This document shows, piece by piece, positions 8,433 through 15,518 of a DNA stretch of 64,000 nt. Each line of letters begins with the position of its first letter. Position 1 is the first letter of the stretch. The stretch is from TOLSYN sp963849065 (GTDB lineage: Bacteria; Acidobacteriota; Terriglobia; Terriglobales; Acidobacteriaceae). The stretch lies in assembly GCA_963849065.1 (NCBI GenBank), contig CAWKFM010000005.1:1922001-1986000 (forward strand). Reading direction: 5' to 3'. A program made the position numbers and the translations under genes. Under the pieces are notes generated by a model, which saw only the letters and a list, made by a program, of their open reading frames with translations, ran no database searches and was not told the origin of the DNA.

Positions 8433-9178
8433 TCGTGCAGGACCACGCTGACCAGCGAGTTGCGGACATGCATGCCGCCGCGGCCATATTCAATGAAACC
8501 CATTTCCCTGAATCGATTCAGAAAGAAATTGACACGTGAGCGGGTGGTGCCGATCATTTCGGCGAGGGTAGCCTGACTCAAATTCGCAATGAGCGGTATC
8601 GGCTTCAAGTCTTGACCAAAGTTGGCCATCAGCAGGAGAAGCCGGGCGAGGCGTTTTTCGCTGGAGTTGAAGAGCTGATCTACCAAGTCCGCTTCCATGC
8701 GAATATTCCGGGATAGCAGGTAGGTCAGGAAGCGTTCGGCAAACTCTGGCTCCCGGTGGAGGAGGGCGACCATCGCTCGTTTCTCGACCCGGAGAATCGT
8801 GCTCGGCGGAACCGTGCTGGCAGTGGACATGCGAAGCGGTTGACCAGCCAGACAGCCCTCCCCAAAAAAGCTGGCTTCCGACAGGATGGCGACGACGGCT
8901 TCTTTGCCGCTCTTGGATACCACAGTGAGCTTCACCTTGCCGCTCTGGATGTAGAACACTGCGTCTGCCGGATCTCCCTGCAAAAAGACAGGTTCCTCGG
9001 CTTGGTACCTATGAGCAGTGCCTCCAGCAGAGAGTTTCGCCAGGAGGACGCCGGGGTCGAAGTAGTCACTCCGTCGACGTGCCTCATTTGGCAGATTCAA
9101 TTCCACTGCAGACGAGGACACCGGAGACAACGATGCGCGGCTCTGGCCCGCGGGCGTTTTCCTTGCTTTTTTCTTCAT
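8429..9178 (-). CDS. Crp/Fnr-family transcriptional regulator, copy A
   Basis: 249 residues if begun at the internal Met at 9178 (MKKKARKTPAG); a longer GTG-started form to 9223 is possible. A cyclic-nucleotide-binding fold spans about 40-155 (FYIQSGKVKLTVVSKSGKEA, SFFGEGCLAG). A Crp-type winged helix is at about 170-240 with the recognition segment GTTRSRVNFFLNRFREMGF. The Arg-Glu-x-x-x-Arg contacts of Crp become Arg-Ser-x-x-x-Phe, so the DNA site should differ from TGTGA. The same segment occurs in the regulator at 29045. No Fnr-type Cys cluster is seen. Confidence 0.9.
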   Translation of the reverse strand: MKKKARKTPAGQSRASLSPVSSSAVELNLPNEARRRSDYFDPGVLLAKLSAGGTAHRYQAEEPVFLQGDPADAVFYIQSGKVKLTVVSKSGKEAVVAILSEASFFGEGCLAGQPLRMSTASTVPPSTILRVEKRAMVALLHREPEFAERFLTYLLSRNIRMEADLVDQLFNSSEKRLARLLLLMANFGQDLKPIPLIANLSQATLAEMIGTTRSRVNFFLNRFREMGFIEYGRGGMHVRNSLVSVVLHD

Positions 9179-9367
9179 GGCGACAGCAAGTGTGGAGGCC
9201 ACGGAATGTGCACATACCCCCACGGATTGCCCAAATTATAGCCCCGAGCGAAGTCAGTTGGAGGCCTCTTCTGCGAGATTTTGTGGGAGCCAACCCTATG
9301 GCAATAAGCGAGCTTTCGGTTTCCTGACTTGCAGATCACTCATCACCTGCCGACTCAGTGAGTACAG

Positions 9368-9551
9368 CGTGGCTACATCCCCGCAACTGTATCGGATTGC
9401 TCAGCATGACACATTCAGGGCGGGCACTTTCAAATGTGCGAGCGCCATCGGCGGCTTGCTCGAAAAGTCCTTCCGCGGCTGCAGTCGCGATCACCGGAGC
9501 GGCAGCCTAACCCGTATGTTCGTCCGCCGAAAGAAACTGGAGAAAGCAATG
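9368..9551 (+). repeat. Duplicated leader segment, copy A (with degenerate dyad 9388-9403)
   Basis: This stretch matches, without gaps and at roughly three-quarters identity by eye, the complement of 28753-28936, the leader of the stress-protein gene. It begins with GTGGYTRCATC, continues with TGTATCGGATTGCTCA (right half of the TGAGC dyad) and ends at a ribosome site and ATG (CTGGAGAAAGCAATG). In copy A the following frame is only 29 codons and runs into tRNA-Glu, so the original downstream gene seems lost. The dyad may also serve the divergent regulator at 8429. Confidence 0.6.
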
Positions 9552-9638
9552 CCAAAATCAGCCCTGCCAAGCTTGGCGTTGCGAGTTGGTTTTGTTATAT
9601 TGAATTTGGCTCTCGTGGCGCTATCGTCTAGGGGTTAG
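9549..9638 (+). CDS. Possible 29-residue peptide or gene remnant overlapping tRNA-Glu
   Basis: ATG with a good ribosome site (CTGGAGAAAGCA) opens a 29-codon frame with a hydrophobic stretch (LRVGFVILNLALVAL). The frame ends inside tRNA-Glu, so it is more likely a truncated leftover downstream of the duplicated leader than a functional gene. Confidence 0.25.
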   Translation: MPKSALPSLALRVGFVILNLALVALSSRG

Positions 9639-9691
9639 GACGTGAGATTCTCAATCTTAAAACCCGGGTTCGATTCCCGGTAGCGCTACCA
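9617..9691 (+). tRNA. tRNA-Glu (CTC)
   Basis: 75 nt including an encoded CCA. Acceptor strands GGCGCTA and TAGCGCT pair with one G-U; the anticodon loop TTCTCAA gives CTC; the T-arm CCGGG-TTCGATT-CCCGG is perfect. The anticodon stem contains one G-U pair. Its 3' 49 nt are duplicated at 16752-16800 because an integrative element inserted here; the copy at this side remains a complete tRNA. Confidence 0.95.
9643..9691. repeat. attL: 49-bp direct repeat inside tRNA-Glu
   Basis: Identical to 16752-16800 over 49 bp, from the anticodon stem through CCA. The sequences on either side differ, so these are the element's boundaries. Confidence 0.93.
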
Positions 9692-9707
9692 TTGAATACC
9701 CGCTAAG

Positions 9708-9736
9708 ACCCGCTAAATCAGCGGGTTTCGTTTTTG
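9708..9736 (+). terminator. Rho-independent terminator after tRNA-Glu
   Basis: ACCCGCT / AGCGGGT stem of 7 bp with a 5-nt loop, followed by TTCGTTTTT. It lies inside the element just after attL and would terminate tRNA transcription. Confidence 0.7.
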
Positions 9737-9791
9737 CTCGAAAAGTGCCCTAGCGCGGCCTAACCCTGCCTATCGTGAAATCTGTAGCACA

Positions 9792-9806
9792 ACCTGTGGC
9801 ACAGGT
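9792..9806. promoter_or_regulatory. Candidate integrase arm-type site, left
   Basis: ACCTGTGGCACAGGT is a 6-3-6 dyad about 100 bp inside attL. Its first 12 bases match ACTTGTGGCACA, 60 bp inside attR (16681), in the same orientation with one difference. Paired motifs near both ends suit tyrosine-recombinase arm binding. Confidence 0.4.
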
Positions 9807-10271
9807 CACAAGATTTAAGATTCCGCTGCAGGTTGCTTCTTTCTAAACTCCCGGCTTAGATGTTTCAACACTTCCCCACTCGAAACGCCCGCCGCCCCCT
9901 TGACGCCCCGAACATAAGCCGCGTGCTCCCCCCCGCCTCTCCTGAGTGGAGGTTATGACAGTACGCGGAATGTGCTCGCCTAGGTGCAGGCCAATGTTTT
10001 CCTGAATTGTCCGCTATTGGCTGAAGTTGTCGGCAAATGAAGAACGGGGCCGGAAGCGGATTTTGTCCACAAAACAATCAAAAAGAGCTTACGGTTGAGC
10101 CACCGCATGAACCACCAAGTAATTCAATCAGATACGCCTCCAGTTATGGCCGAAATAGAAAATTCTTTGTCCGCCACGGAAGGACAAAGAAACAGCGGTT
10201 TTGGAGCCTACTTCAGCGGTTTTGGAGCCCTCAAAACAGGCCGAAACAGGTAGTAGCCTAGCCCCTGAAAC

Positions 10272-10288
10272 AGTCCATAATTTGGACT
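10272..10288. repeat. AGTCC-N7-GGACT dyad, copy 1
   Basis: AGTCCATAATTTGGACT. One of three near-identical 17-bp dyads found only inside the integrative element (also 10537 and 13646), with a related longer one at 11990-12007. Confidence 0.6.
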
Positions 10289-10536
10289 CGCAGAGCACCC
10301 CTTTGTTTCAGTCACTCGGCCTCCAAAGCCATCTTGATTTCTGTTAATTCGCCACCGGCTTCTTTTTGCCGGATAGTCTGCCGCCACAAGTGCCACCACA
10401 TTCCAAAGGGTGGCATCCAGCCCGCCGCCACCCCCGCTCGCCGCGCAAGGGTTAGGGGGTAGGCTGCCGCAAAACCCATCGAGTTCCCCCAGGAAAAAAC
10501 CGTCCGCTGAATTTTTAAATGTTGGCAATTTTCAAG

Positions 10537-10553
10537 AGTCCAAAATTTGGACT
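10537..10553. repeat. AGTCC-N7-GGACT dyad, copy 2
   Basis: AGTCCAAAATTTGGACT lies 12 bp beyond the stop of the XRE-type gene. The sequence is symmetric around its central base and has the AT-rich core expected of a repressor site. Confidence 0.6.
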
Positions 10554-10565
10554 GGAGTCGCTTGG

Positions 10566-10781
10566 CTAAATGCCTCTTAGCAGTTCAGAAACGGAAATAT
10601 CGAAGCTAGATGCCAGCAATTCGAGGACGCGCAAACCAGCCTCCCGGCGGCCATTTTCCAACTCGGAGATGTGAACCCGACCAATCCCAGAGATTTCAGC
10701 AAGATACGCTTGATTCCAGCCCCGGTCAGTCCGCAGTTCTCGCAATCGCCGCCCCAGGCGGACGCATATATCGTTTGCCAC
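10566..10781 (-). CDS. XRE-family HTH regulator of the element
   Basis: About 71 residues from a GTG at 10781; an upstream GTG at 10832 gives 88 residues but would place the first codons inside a 7-4-7 dyad, so I prefer the shorter form. Nearly the whole protein is one XRE helix-turn-helix (LGRRLRELRTDRGWNQAYLA, then HISELENGRREAGLRVLELL). Small size and position fit an element repressor, and the dyad upstream suggests autoregulation. The start is uncertain because neither GTG has a strong ribosome site. Confidence 0.82.
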   Translation of the reverse strand: MANDICVRLGRRLRELRTDRGWNQAYLAEISGIGRVHISELENGRREAGLRVLELLASSFDISVSELLRGI

Positions 10782-10813
10782 ACTTCCAGAGTCAGCATAG
10801 AATCCTGAGCCGA

Positions 10814-10831
10814 TGTTGTGTATGCACAACA
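10814..10831. promoter_or_regulatory. 7-4-7 dyad between XRE gene and divergent secreted-protein gene
   Basis: TGTTGTG and CACAACA flank TATG. The dyad is 33 bp upstream of the preferred XRE start and 97 bp upstream of the divergent gene at 10928, so it could be the operator for both. Confidence 0.45.
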
Positions 10832-10927
10832 CTGAGCAGCTCAGGTATCTAGCTTCATATCCCCGCCTCAGCGATGATGGCGCTCTTCACCTACGCCGGA
10901 TGTGCCTCGCAAGGAGGAAGCACAAAA

Positions 10928-11215
10928 ATGAAACGACTGGGAATGTTGATTTTCGTACTGCCGATATGCCTCAGCATCACCGCCCAGGCAAGGTGTTATG
11001 TCCCATATAGCATGAGCGACGAAGCTCAGGCACGCTATTACGACTGCCTTGACCGAGAACGCCGGGAGCAGCAGCAAGAGGCACGAGAGGAAGAAGAGCA
11101 GCGGAGAGAGCAGCAGGAGAGGCAACGGGAGCAGCAGGAGCGCCAGCGTGAGCAACAGGAGCAACAACGCGATAGCTACTGCCGACAGCATCCCGATGCC
11201 TACGGATGCCAGTAA
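10928..11215 (+). CDS. Small secreted protein with Glu/Gln/Arg-rich coiled coil
   Basis: 95 residues with a strong ribosome site (AGGAGG) and a signal peptide ending near TAQA. The mature part has one Cys pair before and one after a long run of repeated EQQERQR units (about residues 45-80), which should form a single charged helix. The four Cys could form disulfides clamping the helix ends. Unrecognised otherwise; it is cargo of the integrative element. Confidence 0.65.
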   Translation: MKRLGMLIFVLPICLSITAQARCYVPYSMSDEAQARYYDCLDRERREQQQEAREEEEQRREQQERQREQQERQREQQEQQRDSYCRQHPDAYGCQ

Positions 11216-11287
11216 CAGTTCCGGGACAGTGGGGGAAGAAGAGCATCCGCGACATGGACGCCCAAAGACAGACGGAGGAGGCGCAAA

Positions 11288-11908
11288 ATGCCGATCATTG
11301 AGGATGCATGGAAGGCAGTCAGGACCACACGTATGCGCCTTGGGAACATATACGTTTGGATGGTGTTGGGGTCTTTTGTTCTCGCCTTCTTTGGAGGGTC
11401 GTCATTGTCTTCTCATAGGTCACATCGTGACGCTGGAGAAGTAACAGACGATTACGATGCCTCGGATGACCACTCGCCATTTGTGGAGGGTTTTGATACC
11501 GCCTTCGTTCTTGTGGGGTTCTGGGGATTTTTATACTTGAACTATGAGATGCGGCATCCGAGATTTAGAGGGAAATTGCGAGGACAGGTGATGGATTATG
11601 AATCCGGCCGACTTGTTATGCCGTCAGTCTGCATTGCCGAGGGGCACAAATGGCCGTGGGTAGCTTGTGTTCGTGAGACGAAGAGCGGGCGCATGGCTAC
11701 CGTGGAACTGGAAGCACGCATTCCCCGGCGCCACGATCTTGATTACGACGAGGATGTCCACATTGTCCCATACAAGTTAACGGAAGACCGAGACTGCTAT
11801 GGACGGCACGAGTTCACGCGAGACTGTTGCTGCCACCCAGAGGTTATGGAACAGGTGAATGGGCGAACGTTCGTGTGGCATTCCGAAAACCGGGAAATCA
11901 TCGGATGA
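11288..11908 (+). CDS. Membrane-anchored protein with C-terminal HIVP/Cys motif
   Basis: 206 residues with a good ribosome site (GGAGGAGG). Two hydrophobic segments (about 20-40 and 70-84) flank an acidic loop rich in Asp, Ser and His. The soluble C-terminal part ends in a module of about 50 residues: EDVHIVPYKL, then HEFTRDCCCHPE. The same module forms nearly all of the protein at 12099. The pattern (HxVP, a His about 15 residues later, then CxCxPE) resembles a small family common in phage and plasmid genomes and may bind a metal. The function is unknown. Confidence 0.65.
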   Translation: MPIIEDAWKAVRTTRMRLGNIYVWMVLGSFVLAFFGGSSLSSHRSHRDAGEVTDDYDASDDHSPFVEGFDTAFVLVGFWGFLYLNYEMRHPRFRGKLRGQVMDYESGRLVMPSVCIAEGHKWPWVACVRETKSGRMATVELEARIPRRHDLDYDEDVHIVPYKLTEDRDCYGRHEFTRDCCCHPEVMEQVNGRTFVWHSENREIIG

Positions 11909-11985
11909 ATGTCGGGAGACTGCTGCGGTGGGCTATTCGTGTGATCGTGTTGTTGCTCCTGTTATGGGGACTAAAACGCAGCTAA
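11905..11985 (+). CDS. 26-residue single-pass micro-protein
   Basis: The ATG overlaps the stop of the upstream gene (ATGA). The peptide is basic, then strongly hydrophobic (WAIRVIVLLLLLWGLKRS), a plausible single transmembrane helix. Translational coupling and composition support it; there is no family match I can name. Confidence 0.4.
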   Translation: MNVGRLLRWAIRVIVLLLLLWGLKRS

Positions 11986-11989
11986 AGTT

Positions 11990-12007
11990 GGTCCAACTTT
12001 TTGGACC
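11990..12007. repeat. GGTCCAA/TTGGACC dyad, related to the AGTCC dyads
   Basis: Seven-base arms GGTCCAA and TTGGACC with a CTTT spacer, just after the micro-protein stop. It shares the TCCAA / TTGGA core of the 17-bp dyads but is one base longer. Confidence 0.4.
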
Positions 12008-12098
12008 GGCGGGAATGTAGGGACGGTTCGATTTCAGGCGGTCTGAAGATAGGATCAAACACGAAGACGAAAAAAGGCTTATAAGCTGGAGGGGTGCG

Positions 12099-12326
12099 AT
12101 GTGGGGAATCTTCATTGAGACAAAAGACGGCACGTTTCGCGCAGTGGACGAAAACGTAGATCGCATTGCCAACGACGATCCGGACTACGGAGACGTTCAC
12201 ATCGTGCCCGAATCCATTTTCCAAGGTCACCATGAGTTCAAGCGGGATTGCATGTGTCGGCCAGAAATAAGAATCGAACCAGACGAGCGGCCCATGGTGA
12301 TCCACAAAGAGAGGCCGGTGAACTGA
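12099..12326 (+). CDS. Small HIVP/Cys-motif protein, paralogue of the 11288 C-terminus
   Basis: 75 residues, soluble. GDVHIVPESI followed by HHEFKRDCMCRPE and a final VIHKERPVN repeat the module at the end of the upstream gene. Spacing of the His and Cys residues is conserved between the two. It is preceded by GGAGGGG. No enzymatic motif is seen; a metal-binding or phage-satellite accessory role is a guess. Confidence 0.65.
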   Translation: MWGIFIETKDGTFRAVDENVDRIANDDPDYGDVHIVPESIFQGHHEFKRDCMCRPEIRIEPDERPMVIHKERPVN

Positions 12327-12439
12327 TGAAACTCAGGAGCAACGGGGAATATCGCTCCCGCGCCGAGAGAATTTTCTGTTACGCCGTACAAGATCAGAGT
12401 AGGCTGGCCCAAGCACCAGCCGTCTAAGGAGGGAGATCA

Positions 12440-12841
12440 ATGAGTCTCCGAGTCAAAGCCATACTAATTTGCGGTCTGCTGTTTTTGTCGGCGAATGCTT
12501 TCGCTAAATGTGTGGGTTATAGCGGCCCCGGTGGACCTTGCTACACAGGTCCCGGCGGTGGACTTTACACAGGCCCTGGCGGCGGGGCTTACACGGGTCC
12601 CGGCGGCGGGGCATACACAGGTCCTGGTGGTGGGCGTTACACAGGGCCTGGCGGCGGAGCTTACACGGGTCCTGGCGGGGGAGCATACACAGGTCCTGGT
12701 GGTGGGCGCTACACGGGTCCTGGCGGTGGGGCGTACACGGGTCCTGGCGGTGGGGCTTATACAGGTCCTGGCGGGGGTTGCTATTCTGGCCCTGGGGGGA
12801 AAACTGACAAGTGGAATCGACCAAATCCCAACTGCCGATGA
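12440..12841 (+). CDS. Secreted Gly-rich repeat protein (YTGPGGGx)
   Basis: 133 residues: signal peptide ending at NAFA, then ten tandem octapeptides YTGPGGGx, preceded by a GYSGPGGPC unit and closed by YSGPGGK and a polar tail. The variable residue runs L-A-A-R-A-A-R-A-A-C, a higher-order period of three units (72 bp). Cys residues bracket the array. GPGGX motifs resemble the elastic repeats of flagelliform silk; similar short repeat proteins of unknown role exist in other bacteria. A GGAGGG ribosome site is present. Confidence 0.75.
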   Translation: MSLRVKAILICGLLFLSANAFAKCVGYSGPGGPCYTGPGGGLYTGPGGGAYTGPGGGAYTGPGGGRYTGPGGGAYTGPGGGAYTGPGGGRYTGPGGGAYTGPGGGAYTGPGGGCYSGPGGKTDKWNRPNPNCR

Positions 12842-13036
12842 TAGAAGCCGGAATATCCAGATCATGTGTGGACCGTTGAAGACCTGATATCTCTTTTAGG
12901 CTGCTAGACTTATTGGCGAATCGCACTATTTGCATTTCCGGCGATCCCGGAATGCCTAATCTCGCGTCTAACCAATTTGGTAGACTACTTTCGTGCTCTT
13001 GTGTGGATAGCACACGGAGGGTAGAGTGGGAACCCC

Positions 13037-13378
13037 ATGAACACACCAGTTCAGAATCTCGTTCGGATAAACGCCAACCTCCAATGGAGGTTTGTCATTG
13101 GGAAGGGCGGGAACTACGTTGCTGTGTGCGATGCGCTCAAGCTCACACTTCAGGCCAAGACGTGGGCGCAGTTGATGGAAGACACTTCCGACGTCCTCAA
13201 CGCGATCTTTCATGATCTGCTGAGTGATAACGAATTGGATCGTTTCTTGAGCGAACACGGCTGGAGTTTGGTCGGGAAGATCCCTGTTAAGCGAGAGAAC
13301 GTGCAGTTTGACGTGCCGTTTTTCTTTGTTCCTGAGATGGCCCAGCCGAATGATTCTAAGAGATGCGTTCCTCAATAA
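13037..13378 (+). CDS. HicB-like antitoxin
   Basis: 113 residues. The N-terminal strand (LQWRFVIGKGGNYVAVCDAL) and the following helix (KTWAQLMEDTSDVLNAIFHD) fit the partly degraded RNase H fold of HicB/DUF1902 proteins. No clear C-terminal HTH is seen. It overlaps the HicA-like gene by 29 nt. Order is antitoxin first, the reverse of the classical hicAB. Confidence 0.6.
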   Translation: MNTPVQNLVRINANLQWRFVIGKGGNYVAVCDALKLTLQAKTWAQLMEDTSDVLNAIFHDLLSDNELDRFLSEHGWSLVGKIPVKRENVQFDVPFFFVPEMAQPNDSKRCVPQ

Positions 13379-13571
13379 AATTCGCGAACTCGGATACACG
13401 CTGAAACAGGAAACACGGCAAGTTCACATCTTCCGAAAAAAGGGCGGGACGCATTACATCACTGTACACAAGACAGACAGGCTGGAACACGAGTTCGTGA
13501 GAAGCTCTTTATCTCAGGCTGGCGTAAAGCAACAGGAAGTTGAGAACTTTATAAAAACGCACGACTGCTGA
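13350..13571 (+). CDS. HicA-like mRNA interferase toxin
   Basis: 73 residues from the internal ATG at 13350. HicA features: DAFLNKIRELGYTLKQETRQ, then a GGTHYITVH segment placing the catalytic-type His after a Gly pair, and a final helix with SLSQAGVKQQEVENFI. The size and dsRBD-like pattern suit HicA, which cleaves mRNA. The gene sits before a strong terminator at 13599. Confidence 0.6.
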   Translation: MILRDAFLNKIRELGYTLKQETRQVHIFRKKGGTHYITVHKTDRLEHEFVRSSLSQAGVKQQEVENFIKTHDC

Positions 13572-13598
13572 ACGAGAATTGTAAAAAAGCTTAACTGC

Positions 13599-13624
13599 AA
13601 CCCGCCGAGTCTGGCGGGTTTTAT
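13599..13624 (+). terminator. Terminator of the HicBA-like operon
   Basis: AACCCGCC / GGCGGGTT 8-bp stem with a 6-nt loop, followed by TTTATG. It lies 28 bp after the toxin stop. Confidence 0.7.
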
Positions 13625-13645
13625 GTCTCCCTTTCATAAGGCTGG

Positions 13646-13662
13646 AGTCCAAATTTTGGACT
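13646..13662. repeat. AGTCC-N7-GGACT dyad, copy 3
   Basis: AGTCCAAATTTTGGACT is the third 17-bp dyad of the element, in the promoter region of the gene at 13795, about 130 bp before its ATG. Confidence 0.6.
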
Positions 13663-13794
13663 GCGGACCCGCGTCACAGCCATCCATGAGGTAAGATTTC
13701 ACTGATTCGGCTAGGGTCGCTCCCGAATGGGTAGGCTCTCCCGGCCTGCCCCGCCGATTTCTTCGCCACCGGGATGCCGTTCGGGAGATGGCAC

Positions 13795-14430
13795 ATGACA
13801 ACTAAGCGCTCAGGCGATCCGCCCGAAGCGGGGTCCGCCCGACAAGTCTTGATGTTTCATTGGGCCGCCTTCTACTTGGAGGAACTCTTGAGGCTTTCGG
13901 CTATTCCGCCATTGAACTCCCAGGCGGGAAATGCGCCAGAACACACTCGCGAACTTGAGGAACATCTAGAGGCTGTGAATCTGCACGTCGCCCGCTCTCG
14001 TCGAATCGCCAGCTATTTAGGGCATGAATTGCCTCCGGGACACGAAATACCGGAGTACAAACCGAACTTACTAAGCGCTCTCGATGCAGCCCGGCTGATT
14101 AGTGTATTCCTCCAGAACGGTGAAAGCGCTGGAACCATCGCACTGTTTTTGGAGATGTGGCGAAAACCCGGAAAGCCTGGCCGTCCCAAAGGCTCGAACA
14201 ATCCCGATGGACTTGCCTTGCGTGCGCTTGAGTTATACGACAGCGACCCGGAACGATGGACTTGGCCCAAAGTAGCCGATGAGCTGTGCGAGCATCGTAA
14301 GAGGCATACGCCGCACGAATGGAACTCGCCCTGTACCGAGAGCCTGAGGCAGTCTGTTGAACGATTGCGGAAGTTTCTCCGTGAGCTTGAGGCCAGCAAA
14401 GCAACACGGCGAAAACAACACCACCCGTAA
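13795..14430 (+). CDS. Hypothetical protein of the integrative element
   Basis: 211 residues from the ATG preceded by GGGAGA; an upstream in-frame ATG at 13774 lacks a ribosome site. Mostly helical and charged, with no signal or membrane segment. A linker MWRKPGKPGRPKGSNNPDG looks like a basic, AT-hook-like segment (GRPKG). The C-terminal half contains WTWPKVADELCEHRKRHTP and a run of basic helices. The position before the excisionase-like gene suggests a DNA-related role. I do not recognise the family. Confidence 0.6.
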   Translation: MTTKRSGDPPEAGSARQVLMFHWAAFYLEELLRLSAIPPLNSQAGNAPEHTRELEEHLEAVNLHVARSRRIASYLGHELPPGHEIPEYKPNLLSALDAARLISVFLQNGESAGTIALFLEMWRKPGKPGRPKGSNNPDGLALRALELYDSDPERWTWPKVADELCEHRKRHTPHEWNSPCTESLRQSVERLRKFLRELEASKATRRKQHHP

Positions 14431-14513
14431 AATAAACCCTCACATTTTTGTCATGGGACACCAGCGCCTCTCCTGCTCTAAATTGCAACCAGAGTTAGGA
14501 AGGAGCAATCACC

Positions 14514-14720
14514 GTGATCGAGCAAGAAAACACACTCACTCCATCAAAAGCCGCACGTTATTTGGGAATCAGCGAAGCCGCGCTGAGGCTGTGGCGTTCC
14601 GAGGGCAAAGGCCCGCGCCACTTCCGTGCCGGAGAAAAACTGGTTCGCTACCGTCGCACCGATCTGGATTCGTGGATTGAATCGCGATTAAGTGAGCCGA
14701 CCCCGGCAGGCGTGGCTTAG
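14514..14720 (+). CDS. Excisionase-like small HTH protein
   Basis: 68 residues from GTG with a strong GGAAGGAG site. A MerR/Xis-type winged helix fills the protein: LTPSKAARYLGISEAALRLW, then GKGPRHFRAGEKLVRYRRTD and DSWIESRL. Such proteins bend DNA and direct excision (Xis/AlpA type). Its place two genes before the integrase supports this role. Confidence 0.82.
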   Translation: MIEQENTLTPSKAARYLGISEAALRLWRSEGKGPRHFRAGEKLVRYRRTDLDSWIESRLSEPTPAGVA

Positions 14721-14729
14721 AGCGTAAAC

Positions 14730-14761
14730 GGGCCGCCTGAGAGTGACATCTCACGCGGCCC
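14730..14761 (+). terminator. Hairpin after the excisionase-like gene
   Basis: GGGCCGC and GCGGCCC, continued inward by TGAGA and TCTCA after a mismatch, make a stem of about 12 bp with a 6-nt loop. No U-run follows, so it may be an attenuator or an RNA-stabilising hairpin. Confidence 0.45.
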
Positions 14762-14877
14762 ATTAACTGCTTCGACGCGGTTAGCGCCAAGCCTCAATTC
14801 CGTGGCAATTCTACACCGCCGAAGCCCACATTTCACAAAACAATCTGATCGAGCGCGCCGAAAATGCGCTCCCTCGA

Positions 14878-15447
14878 ATGAACGACCAAGGACTGAGGTG
14901 TGTGTCTATGAGTAGAGGTACAGGGGGGAAAAAAATCCCACACGTGGCGTTGCTGGAAGGAAACTTCCTCGAATCTAAATTGCCTGTCCGCGCCTTCGCA
15001 ACGCTCACAACAGCGCGGCGGCTCCCACAGTACAAGTTAGATGGCTTGTTCTCCAGATGGATTCAGGGCGTACAGGCTCGCAACCGCCTGACCATCGGCT
15101 GGATCAAGGCCGAGGAATGTTTTCCGCTTCAGCGCCACGTTCACGCGGCCCTCATTGCCGCTTCGCCCTTAGACTGCGATCATGCGGCGCGACTCTGGAG
15201 GTCAATTGCCGCACCGCGCTCGCCAAAAGCGGCGGAGGTTAAGCGTTATCGAAAAGGCATTTGCGGACTCCCATATGTCCTTAAGACGCTGGGCGGCTCG
15301 ATGGAGGATGCGCAATTCAGTGCGAACTTGAACGCGTTTGCTCCGAGTCTGGAACCTGTCTTCCCCACAAATTCCGCGCAGAAGCGCCAACGTCGCCGGA
15401 TCAAGCGGCAGCTTGAGCAGGTCGCAGACAAAGGCCCGCCCCCTTGA
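14878..15447 (+). CDS. Candidate HUH-type replication initiator
   Basis: 189 residues. Three motifs in the order expected for rolling-circle Rep proteins: motif I FATLTT (about 40-45), motif II HVH (87-89, in LQRHVHAALIAAS), motif III YVLK (133-136, preceded by KRYRKGICGLP), giving the catalytic Tyr and the YxxK spacing. A motif of the type LWRSI also recurs in such Reps. The C-terminus is basic. An alternative start is Met 11 (14908). It is shorter than plasmid Reps, so it may be a satellite-type Rep. It overlaps the integrase long frame. The assignment rests on motifs only. Confidence 0.5.
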   Translation: MNDQGLRCVSMSRGTGGKKIPHVALLEGNFLESKLPVRAFATLTTARRLPQYKLDGLFSRWIQGVQARNRLTIGWIKAEECFPLQRHVHAALIAASPLDCDHAARLWRSIAAPRSPKAAEVKRYRKGICGLPYVLKTLGGSMEDAQFSANLNAFAPSLEPVFPTNSAQKRQRRRIKRQLEQVADKGPPP

Positions 15448-15518
15448 AAATCTGGTTTCCTAAGGTACTGTTAGCCGTAACTGAATGCGCGGTTCAACAG
15501 CGCAAAGCGAGGCAAACG

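Larger units (their letters stand above)
9810..10565. other. Noncoding left part of the element with origin-like structures
   Basis: No convincing gene in about 750 bp. The interior holds a perfect 10-bp inverted repeat with a 9-nt loop (10163-10191), two 16-bp direct repeats CAGCGGTTTTGGAGCC starting 21 bp apart (10193-10208 and 10214-10229), and two 17-bp AGTCC/GGACT dyads (10272-10288, 10537-10553). Hairpin plus iterons on about two helical turns is what a rolling-circle or iteron origin looks like, and a candidate HUH Rep is in the same element. The origin assignment is an inference. Confidence 0.45.

Noticed and set aside
9865..10528. Two minus-strand frames of 70 and 106 codons in the left part of the element
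   Set aside because: No ribosome sites or recognisable composition, and they run through dyads and direct repeats.
12440..12841. Tandem 24-bp repeats as a possible CRISPR-like array
   Set aside because: Repeats are contiguous without spacers and keep one reading frame with a signal peptide, so they are a coding repeat.
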